This document shows positions 1 through 10,000 of a stretch of DNA of 11,497 bases, one piece after another; position 1 is the first letter of the stretch; each line of letters opens with the position of its first letter. The notes under the pieces are model-generated. The model saw only the letters and a program-made list of their open reading frames with translations. It was not told the origin of the DNA and made no database searches. A program made the position numbers and the translations under genes. Where the stretch lies: assembly GCA_026770585.1 (NCBI GenBank), contig MU647049.1, positions 41,238-52,734 of the forward strand, given 5' to 3'. The DNA is from Baffinella frigidus. Lineage: Eukaryota > Cryptophyceae > Cryptomonadales > Baffinellaceae.

Positions 1-67
1 TGGGAGGAGGGAGGAGGAGGGAGGAGGAGGGAGGAGAAGGGAGGAGGAGGGAGGAGGAGGGAGGAGG
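1..67. repeat. GGGAGGA microsatellite in intron 10
   Basis: The sequence is almost pure GGAGGAGGGA. On the coding strand of the ATM1-like gene it forms a C/T-rich start of intron 10, directly after the exon 10 donor. The G-rich strand could form G-quadruplexes. Confidence 0.9.
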
Positions 68-73
68 GTGCAC

Positions 74-120
74 TTGTTCATGACTCGCCGGATGTCCACG
101 CGCTGCTGGCTCACCACCAC
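74..120 (-). CDS. ATM1: ATM1-like exon 10 (47 nt)
   Basis: Read on the minus strand it starts after 'ctacag' and gives 'VVVSQQRVDIRRVMN' plus two bases (AA), then a 'gtgcac' donor, the same donor hexamer as exon 2. Entry phase 0 fits exon 9. The family counterpart is the cytosolic loop after the fourth helix ('TxFTVxVTxWRxxxRxEMNKA'). Intron 9 (121-1278) lies upstream on the coding strand. Confidence 0.87.
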
Positions 121-988
121 CTGTAGAGGTTTGGGGGCTTAGCGAGAGAGAGAGAGGGCAAGAGAGAGACAGATAGAGAGCGAGAGAGCGAGACCGAGAA
201 GGAGAGATAGAGAACGCGAGCGCGCGCGCGCGCGCGAGAGAGAGGGAGAGAGAGAGAGAAAGAAAGAGAGAGAGAGCTCACCATAACCCACCCAGGGTCT
301 GGGGTTTAGGGTTTACGGTCCACACGGTGGTCTACGAGGGTTCAAGACCCCCGGCATTCGGGGTTTTATCCGGGATCATGTTTAATTTAAAAGAAAATGG
401 CCTATCAAACCGAATTCTGGCCCTAATTAAATTTATTTAGGGACCTAATTGCCCTTCGTCCAACTCCTACGAACACATAGGGATCCATCTTCTTTTCAAT
501 TAAACATGTCCCCGGATTGGGCCCCTGGTAAGTCGATTTCGCTTCCCCGAAGCGAATCTCGAGCCTTTTGCAAAAGGCTCGAGATTCGCCTCACATGAGG
601 CCTCGCCAGCCACGCCGCCACTTTCTAGCTCTGCCTCACTCGGGTTGGCCGACTATTCTTAAGTTGACATGCTGGGTGTACGGTACTAACCCGTCAACTT
701 TGGAGCGTTAAAGAGCCCGGGCTCACCAAATTGGTGAGCCCAAATAGACTGCGAGGATATTTTGTTCACAGTGAAGATGGTGTAGGAGATGACGGTGGCG
801 AGCGAGACATCACCGAAGGGGGGTCCGAACATGTAGGTCCCAGTCTATTTGGTCTCACCAAACTGGTGAGCCCAGGCTCGTTTCCCTTCCAAAGTTGACG
901 GGTTTGTACCGCGAACGCCGCGTGTCAACTTAAGCATGGTCAGCCGCCCTTGCGCACGAAAGAGAGAGAGAGAATGAGAGAGCGAGCG

Positions 989-1023
<35 letters not shown>

Positions 1024-4000
1024 CACGGCGATGTCTTCATAGCAGGTTCGCAGTTAGACATGTGTCAGCAGCAGAGCGTCCCGGCGATTGAATATCAAAC
1101 ATTCAAGCGAGATGGAGATACCGTGAAGATGCCGTAGAAGATGCCGGTGACGTTGGCCGACTATTCGCAAGTTGACATCCTAGGTTTGCGGTACAAATCG
1201 TCAACTTTGGGGAGGAAAGTGCCCGGGCTCACCAAATTGGCACCAAAATGATCGCAGTCTACTTGGGCCTTTTTTCACCGTGAAGATGGTGTAGGAGATG
1301 ACGGTGCCGAGCGAGATGGCGCCAAAGGCGGGTCCGAACATGTAGGTCATTATCCCTGTTACCAGCCCGATCTCGAGCCCTGCGTTTAGGGTTTAGGGTC
1401 GAGGTTTTAGGGTTTAGGGTTTAGGGTTTAGGGTTTAGGGTTTAGGGTTTAGGGTTAAGGGTTTAGCGCTTAGGGTTGAGGGTTGAGGGTTTGGGGTGTA
1501 GGGTTTCGGATTTAGGGTTTAGGGTGTAGGTTTTGTGGGGCTGCATCAGAACAGGTGTGAGCTAGTGGACGCACTCTGAAACCTAAACCCTAAACCAGAG
1601 TACGCACCCGTGGGAATGACGTTGAAGAGGAGGGCTGAGAGCGCGAAGTTGATCCCGCGGGTGCCCCTGTCGAAACACCGCGATTCGTTGGTTTAGGGTT
1701 TAGGGTTTAGAGTTTAGGGTTCAGGGTCCAGGGTTCGGGTTTCGGGTTCGGGTTTTGGGTCTCGGGTTCCGGGGTTCGTTTCGTTTCGGGTTCCGGGGTT
1801 CGTTTCGTTTCTGGTTCCGGGTTTCGGGTGTCCTTTTCCGCCAGAACTCTTTTCAGGTTTCGGGTTTCAGGGCGTACTCGCCTTTCGGGTTTCGGGTTTC
1901 GAATTTCGCCTTTCGCCTTTCTGGTTTCGGGTGTCAGGTTCCGGGTTTCGGGTTCCGGGTTTCGGGTTCCGGGTTTCGGGTTCCAGGTGTAGGGTTCACC
2001 GTTCCATAGTGCGGGAGATGGTGCCAGTCTGGCGCGAGAGGTGGAACGAGAGGTCCAGGCCATGAGGCATTTCAGGTTTCAGGTTTTGGGTTTCGGGTTT
2101 CGGGTTCCGGGTAAGTTGATCCCTTTTCAAAAGGCGCTTAGGGTAATAAAAAAACAGAACAAGCAGAAGAAGAAGAAGATGAAGAAGAAGAAGAAGAACA
2201 ACAACAACAACAACAAGAAGAACAAGAACAGCAAGAAGAAGAAGAACAAGAAGAAGAAGCAGCAGAAGAAGAAAAAGGGTTCGGGCTGAGGGTTTACCGT
2301 TCCATGGTGCGGGAGATGGTGCCAGTCTGGCGCGAGAGGTGGAACGAGAGGTCCAGATCGTGCACGTGCTGCGGTTTGGGGGTTAGGGTTACGGTTTGGG
2401 TTCGGGGTTTAGGGTTTCCGGTGTAGAGTTTGGGGTTTAACCCATAAACCCTCAACTCCAAACCCCGAGAGAGGTGGAAGAAGAATTCCAAGTCATGCAC
2501 GTGCGGCGCTAGGAAAAAAGTCAGCCCTGCAACCCTACCCAAACCAAACCCCTAAACCCCAAAACGTTCAGGGTGTGGGGTTTGGGGGTCAGAGATTGGG
2601 GTTTAGAAGTGGCAGGAGAGGTGCAGGTCGTGCACGTGTTGCGGCAAGGTGGGGGTAGGGTGAGCGTTTGGTGTTTGGCGTTTAGGAATTGCGATTTGCG
2701 GTACAAGGTTTTCGGTATAGAGATCAGGGTTTGGGGGTTGGGGTTGAGGGTTTAGGGCTGAGGGTTCAGAGTTTAGGGTTTAGGGTTTAGGGTTTAGGGT
2801 TTGGGGTTCAGAGTTTCGGGTTTCGGGTTTCGGGTTTCGGGTTTGGAGTTTAGGGTGTAGCGCTACCTTGAAGGAAGTGAGGGAGATTTGGCGGATGGCG
2901 TTCTGCGAGACGCCCGCGAACAGCGCCGTTCGCATCTCGGAGAGCAGCGCCGCCGTGATCCTGACAGAGGAAGCGACCTTTGTTTCACTATCCCTTAAGT
3001 GACCAGGCCTCCAAATTTGGGGGCCTGAGGTCCTAGGCTGGTCCTAGGGCCCTACGGTAGGGCGTATGCGCCCACTGGTCACTTAAGGGATAGCAAGAGA
3101 CCTTTTTGAATACACACAGGTTATGAGGGCCGTCCACAGCTCTGACAGACCTATTGTTGATACAGTAGAAACAGGTTGTGAAGTCCCGCGAACAGCGCCG
3201 TTCGCATCTCCGACAGCAGTGCTGCTGTGATCCTGACAGAGGCTGTGAGGAGGCGATAAGGCCTGGGACCCTACAGTAGGCAACCCGTAGGGACATAGGG
3301 GGAGTGAGACCTTTAATAATACCAACAGCTCAATCGACACCAATAGGAAAAGCTCCGACACTTCAGACAGGTTGTAAGGTCTCAAGAAAAGCGCCGTTCG
3401 CATCTCTGAAAGTAGCGCCGCTGTGATTCTGCGAGAGGTTGTGAGGTATCACCCACACAGCGGGCTACGAAGGGATTTTGGGCTCATTTCGGGCCTAGTT
3501 TCCGGTACCTTATCCGTAGGAACCCCCATATGTCCCTACGGGTTGCCTACCGTAGGGTCGTACTAGGTCTTGTTGCGTAGGGGTTATACAAAATCCCTTC
3601 GAAGTCCGCTGTGTGGATTGAGGCCTGCATCAATACGGATACGGCTACCATGTATGCTATGCTTGAGTAGGACCTCGTAAGTTTGGGAGTTTAGGGTCTA
3701 GGTTAAAGAGCCGTTCGCATCGCCGACAGCCACACGAGAACGCTAGAGGGGCCTTTTTAAAACCGATTTGCTTTTGAAAGTGGAAATTTGTGTAGTAACT
3801 TTCGTTGATTGGTCACGTAACTCTGCAAAATTAGCACAGTCACGAGGTTGGAATACCCTATCCTGGTACAAATGCTTACAACCCCACATGTAAATAGGTT
3901 CCTCCAGCATTCTCGAGTGACGCAACGCCGCTGTGATTCTGCGAGAGAGAGCTTTTTCCATACCAAGCAGGTTGTGAGGTATCAGAGGAGGGCCAGGTGG

Positions 4001-7000
4001 CACTCGTCTCAGCAGCCCTGCCCGTCGCCGCCGGTATGGCGTACGGCGCCGCCAGGTTCTAAACCCGAAACCCGAAACCCTCAAACCGAAACCCTGCACC
4101 CTACAGCCGAAAGGATAGGCCCGCCTCGGGATAAATTACTACCAACACGGCCGCCATGTATGCACCCCCCCATACCAAGGAGGTTGTGAGATATCAGAGG
4201 AGGGCCTTGGCGGGGGTGCATACATGGCGGCCGTGTTGGTAGTAATCTATCCCGAGGCGGGCCTATCAATCCCGAGGCGGGCCTATCCTTGAGGGTTTAG
4301 GGTTTAGGGTACAGGGTTTAGGGTTTAGAACCTGGCGGCGCCGTACGCCAAAACGGCGGCGACGGGCAGGGCTACTGTGGCGAGTGCCACCTGTTTGGGG
4401 TTTGGGGTTTGGGGTTTAGGGTGGCGATTAGGGATTTGAGGTGCCTGAGCGAGAGGGTTTGGAGTTTGGGTTTTGGGTTTTGGGGTTCGGGGTTCGGGGT
4501 TCGGGGTTCGGGGTTCGGGGTTCTGTTTTTACTACCAGAACTTCCTTTTAACCCCAGATTTGTTTTAAACCGATTAGATGGGCAGGGTGGGCCAAGGGTT
4601 TGCAGTAGGACCTCGGGGGAGGCTGCGGAGGCGACGGGGAGAGCTGTGAGCGCGTCCACCACGTGGCCAGTGTGAGGCAGAGCTAGATCTGTCTCTTCTT
4701 CTAAAAGCTCTGCCTCAGTCTATCAGGGATTAAAAGTCTATTATAATTTAAAAAATAAAAAAGAGCCAGGGGGTGAGGGGACCTCAGGGGAGGCAGCGGA
4801 GGCGACGGGGAGGGCAGTGAGGGCGTCGACCACGTGTTTGAAGAAGTACGGGGGGGTCTTCTAGCTCCGCTTTCTGGCAATGAAATTTACTACACAAAAT
4901 GAGTTTTACTAGTAATATAAAAGCATTCGTGTAGTAATTTTCATTGAATCCAATGGTTTTGAATGAAAACCGTTTCCGCATTAGAGCTAGGAGGTGGGGG
5001 GACCTCAGGGGAGGCAGCGGAGGCGACGGGGAGGGCAGTGAGGGCGTCGACCACGTGTTTGAAGAAGAAGGGCACCTGCCGTCATGCCACGCCAGTTCAC
5101 AAGTGGGACCCGGGGATTTTGACCAGTGACACGCGTGAATTGACCACCCGGGGATATTGACCAGTGTCGCACGTTTATTGCGCGTCGACCACGTGCTTGA
5201 AGAAGAAGGGCACCTGCCGGGGTTTGGGGGTTAGGGTTTGGGGCTTAGGGTTTAGGGTTGAGTTTAGGGTTTAGCGCTCAGGGGTGATACATGTTGCTGC
5301 AGGTACACGGTGCTCATTGGATGTGACACCGGCCATGGAGAGAGATTGATAATTTATTGCCAAACACCCAGCGTCAACGCCGCACATGCTCGACGCATTG
5401 TGCCACTTACTGTACCCCGTGTCGGCCGCTCATACCAGCATTTTCCGGGTGGATTCTAACTCCACCTCCTACAACGGCCATGGAAGGGCGGAGGACACCA
5501 GGGGGGAAAGCGAGGTTTAATAAGTTGACAAACACGACCGCTTCACGCTAGGGGGAGAGATGCGTCGAGACCAGAGGGCACAAGCAGCCCGCTACCACCC
5601 CGGAGGGTAGATAGGAGGGTGTTGACCAGTGTCGCGTTTATTGACCAGTGGGTATTATTGACCACCGGGCGCGTTTATTGACCAGTGGGGTTTGACCAGT
5701 TGCATGCCATTAACTGACGAGACTATTCTCAATCGAATGGTGGAATGGAATGGTTGGCATGGAATGGCATTCCATGGAATGGTTGGCACCAGGGGATATT
5801 GACCAGTGTCGCGGGTGTTTTGACCAGTGGGATTATTGACCAGTGGGCGCGTTTTTTTACCAGTAGGTTTTGAACAGTTACGCACCTGGATAGTGACCAG
5901 TTTGGCACCGATCAGGCAGAACATCGAGAGGACCACGCGCCTGGATTAGGGTTTCGGGTTTCGGGTTCAGGATTTAGGGTGTAGGGTTTTGGGTTTAGCG
6001 TTTCGAGTTTAGGGTCTAGGGTTTCGGGTTTCGGGTTTCGGGTTTCGAGTTTAGGATTAAGAGTTTTGGGTTTCGGGTTTCGGGTTCAGGATTTATGGTT
6101 TAGGGGTTGGGGATTGGGGTCAAGGGTTCAGGGTTTAGGGGTTCGGGTTCATGGTTTCGGGTTTCGGGTTCCAGGTTAAGGGTTTCGGGTTTCGGGTTTC
6201 AGGTTAAGGGTTTGGGGTGTAAAGTTTAAGTTTAAGGGTGTAAGGTTTAGGGTGTAGGGTTCCAGCTTTAGGGTGTAGGGTGTAGGGTTTAAGATTTAAG
6301 GTTTAGGGTATAGGGTGTATGATTTAAGGTTTAGGGTGTAGGGTTTTGGTTCAGGGTTTAGGGTGGACTCAACCCTGGTTCAGGGTTTAGGGTGCACCTG
6401 CGGAGGCCCGGGAAGTCGGCAGGCCAGAGGTAGTGTGCGAGGTTCTGCAGGATCCGCACGCCTGACAGGATTTCATGAAAATTATCTTCGTATACGTTGT
6501 ATACTCGGTGACATATGACTCTGGGTAGGTGACTCTCTAGAGCATCTTCCTGCTCTCGCGTGTCACCTCCCAGAGCCGACCTCTCACCACCCTCAGATAT
6601 GCTGGTAGAGTGTGAGGTTCTGCAGGTTCCGCAGGCCTGAGAGGATTTCATGAAAATTACTACACGAAGGCCACTCGGTGGACTACGAACCTTTCATCAA
6701 AAGTCAACTTACCTGAAGACAATTAACTTTAAGTATTCTTCAATGCAAAGTGGTCACGTAACACCCCGGAAGCAAGGGTCACTGAAACCCTCGAAGCCCA
6801 CCGTGTGGTGCTGGTAACGTGCGAGGTTCTGCAGGATTTGCACGCCTGAGAGGATTCCTCAGGTTACTGAGGGGCGGATTTGTCAGCAGAAAAACCACTT
6901 TACAAGGCGGGATCCAGGAACGTTGAAAAATCAGTACGAGCGTCGTCCACTTGCGGCATTTTATGTTATTGTTCTCGCGTCGCAGGATCCGCACGCCTGG

Positions 7001-10000
7001 AAGGATCTCATGAAAATTACTACACGAATGCTGGTAACGTGCGAGGCTCTGCAAGATCATTGTGTGTGATAACTTTCACTCATTGTGTGTAGTAAATGTC
7101 AAAGTTTTAAATCAAAACCGTTTTCCTGTGAGATTCCTCAGGTTACGGAGGGGCGGATTTGTAAGCGGAGAAATTACTCCACCCTGGAGGCAACTTATGG
7201 GCAAATCGATGGTTTCTTAAGTCAACTCCCATACAAATGCCACCAGAATTGGGTGGCATCTGTAGGAGATTGACTTGAGATTTGCCCCTGGGTTGCCTCC
7301 AGGGTGATTACAAGGCGGGTTCTTGGATCCGCACGCCTGCCACACGAGGCGGACCAAGTCCTTCTTTTAAAAAACTCAAATAGTAAAATAATGCCAAAAG
7401 TTGAAGGATTCGTACTATCGTCGTCAACTTTCGGCAGTATGTTATTGTTGTCGCGTGGCCAACAGAGGCGAACACCGCTCTACAGGGGACCAAACGGTTG
7501 GAACGTGGACGTATCGAGAAGCACCAACCCTCACGGAAGGACCAAATCGATTGATTTCGACCTGTCCCCAAAAGTTGATTGTGTACCAAGATTGGGACTT
7601 AAGTTGACGCACAGAACCCAGACCTGGGGTCTCTGCAAGGTGAATCCGAGGTCTCAAAATCATCGACTTGGTCCTTCCGTGAGGGTTGGTGGTATCTGGG
7701 TGCGGAGTGGGGATGAATCGAGTGTCTGGGTGCGGATTCAGACAATTAAATGCCATCCGGGTTTGGGGTTTAGGGTTTCGGGGAGCACCTCCAGGGACCA
7801 CCCTCCCGCGATACCACCTGCAGGGGAAAGCACAGTTAACGAAAGAGAGACCTTTGTTTACTCCCAACACTCGTCCAGGAACATGTTCAATTTAAAAGAA
7901 AATGGCCTATCAAACCGGATTCTGGCCCTAATTAAAGTTACTTGGGGCCCTAATTAATCTTCGTCCAACTCCTATGAACAAGGCCATGCGCACTCTACAC
8001 GCTGGGTACGAACGGCGACACGGGCGCAGACGTCACGCGCGACAGGGGGGCAGACTTGAGGCACCGAGGGTGTGTCTGAGCAGGACCTAGAGAAAGGTCA
8101 CGTGCACTCTACACGCTGGGTACCAACGGCGACAGGGGCGCAGACGTTACGCTGGGGAAAGCCGTTAGTCGATGCAAACGCGTCGTTTGTGGAGCGGGGG
8201 GGGGGGGGGGGGGGGGGAACAGTCGAGGAACAAATACGTCAACTTCTCAGCGGAAAAGAGCCCGGTCTCACCAATTTTTTTTGGGGGGGGGAAGACGGAG
8301 AGGGAGAGCTAGGACCAGTCGAGGGTAGCGGAGAGGGAGAGCTAGGACAAGTCGAGGGTAGGGAGAGTTAGGACCAGTCGAGGGTAGGGAGAGTTAGGAC
8401 CAGTCGAGGGTAGAGGGAGAGGGAGAGCTAGGACCAGTCGAGGGTAGAGGGAGAGCTAGGACCAATCGAGGGTAGGGAGAGCTAGGACCAGTCGAGGGTA
8501 GAGGGAGAGCTAGGACCAGTCGAGGGTAGAGGGAGAGCTAGGACCAATCGAGGGTAGGGAGAGCTAGGACCAGTCGAGGGTAGCGGCGAGGCGCCGTTCG
8601 AAGCCTGACCCCTTGTACGGATCGTTGATGAGCAGTGACGTCGTGTCAGCCACCCCTGGTGTAGGGTTTAGGGTTTAGAGCGTAGAGTTTAGCCTGCACC
8701 GTGAACCCGACCCCCCCTGCCGCACCCGGCTGGACGCGTTCAGAGGCAGCCGGTTCCTTGCCCGACCAGAGCGCTTGCGGGAAAACTTGGCCGATTTCCA
8801 AGAGAAATATTTCCAGAATTTGTACCAGAATCGTTTGGATGTACCGTTTACATGTCACGTCCTGGTACAAATTTCTCGATTTCTGAAAAAGTTTCTTCGT
8901 GAAATCGGCCAAGTTTTCCCGCAAGCGCTCTATGTTTACAGCCTGTTTTTTTTGTGCAGGAATCCAGCCCAAGTGCTAGCTCTGCCTCGGTCGGGTTGGC
9001 TTAGTATTCCGAAGTTGACCTGATGGGTGTGTGGTACAAATCCGTCAACTTTGGAGTGACAACGAGCCCGGTCTCACGAGAGTGGTGAGACCGAATCAGA
9101 CTGGACGGTTCAGAGACGTCTGGGGCCAGGCTTGGAGCATGTTCTTAAGTTGACATGCTGGGGTTGCGGTACAAATCCGTCAACCTTGGGGTGAAAACGA
9201 GCCGGGCTCGCCAGATTTTAACTCCGGAATCGAATAAACACATTCACTTTCTTCCACGTCTTAAGTTGATTCTCACCTTGAAAACAACTTGAAAACAGGC
9301 CACATTTGTTTTTACACGCCAAAAGTGGCTTTTTTCAAGGTGAGAATCAAGTTGAGACGTGGAAGCAAGTGAATAGTTTTATTCTTCTGGAGTTAAGATT
9401 GGTGAGACCAAATAGACTGAGACAGAGCTAGGGCCCACTCGGGTCACTACGAAGAACCGCAGCCCCGGATATCCGGTGTAACGTGACCAAAAAATGCTGA
9501 CTTATGGCGTGGCGTGTTTCCTAAGAAACAATCCAATAATTGACTTTAGATGGTTCTCCGTAGTTTCTCAGTGGTCAGGGACGTCTGAGCGCAATGCTGG
9601 CAACGCCAAGCACCCCACAGCAGACTTCAAAGGGATTTTGAGTAACCGCTAAGCGATAAGACATAGGATCCTACAGTAGACAACCCGTAGGGGCATAGTG
9701 GGGTTCCTACAGATAAGGTAACCGAAACTCGGGCACTGAGTGCCCGGAAATCCCTTCGTAGCCCGATGTGTGGGACGTCGCACCGTGGGACGAACCGATC
9801 ACAACAGCCTGAAGACTATTTGGGCGCACCAATTTGGTGAGCCCGGGCTCTTCTCTGCTCTAACGTTGACGGCTTTGTTCCGCACACCCATCGTGTCAAC
9901 TTGAGAATAGCCGGTCAACTCGAGTGAGGCAGAGCTAAGATTGGACTGAATCCGGATCCAGCGCGGGCGGCTCTCATTTAACAACGAACATCCAACTCGC

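Larger units (their letters stand above)
3990..4392. repeat. Large inverted repeat containing both exon 5 copies
   Basis: The left arm (about 3995-4160) carries exon 5 copy, donor, C-rich telomere-like repeat, then 'AGGATAGGCCCGCCTCGGGA' and 'CATGTATGCACCCCC'. The right arm (about 4210-4392) has the same blocks in reverse. The unit 'CCCGAGGCGGGCCTATC' occurs twice in the right arm. The gene's pre-mRNA would form a long hairpin. Confidence 0.85.
8978..9937. mobile_element. Composite of 'TAGCTCTGCCTC' family elements
   Basis: The outer ends 'CTAGCTCTGCCTCGGTCGGG' (8979) and the inverse of 'GAGTGAGGCAGAGCTA' (about 9922-9937) enclose about 130-bp arms sharing 'AAGTTGAC', 'GTCAAC' and 'CTCACCAAATTGGTGAG' blocks. 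A second pair of arms lies inside (9130-9217 and 9401-9432). Two other small elements (9218-9396 and 9613-9774) are nested within. Confidence 0.75.

Noticed and set aside
1400-1460. A true chromosome end
   Set aside because: Repeats are short, degenerate and interspersed with exons of one gene, so they are interstitial.
1707-2063. 118-codon minus-strand ORF of 'NPEPETRN' repeats, and its plus-strand counterpart
   Set aside because: Both frames only decode the GGGTTTCGGG repeat; the 21-bp periodic pattern is expected from a 7-bp unit.
2041-2289. 82-codon plus-strand Lys/Asn-rich ORF
   Set aside because: It is a translation of the (AAG)n/(AAC)n microsatellite and telomere-like repeat, and overlaps a real minus-strand intron.
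5618-5900. CRISPR-like or iteron array
   Set aside because: Spacing is irregular and the unit resembles adjacent exon 3; no replication gene is present.
7304-7957. 217-codon plus-strand ORF, the longest with a start codon
   Set aside because: It crosses two inverted-repeat elements and a dispersed repeat. Its sequence includes both arms of the 7522-7691 element and no known domain.
8072-8371. 99-codon plus-strand ORF with poly-Gly
   Set aside because: It is built from the 22-G run and the minisatellite unit.
8296-8585. CRISPR-like array
   Set aside because: Units are contiguous and near-identical without unique spacers, and the context is eukaryotic; it is a minisatellite.
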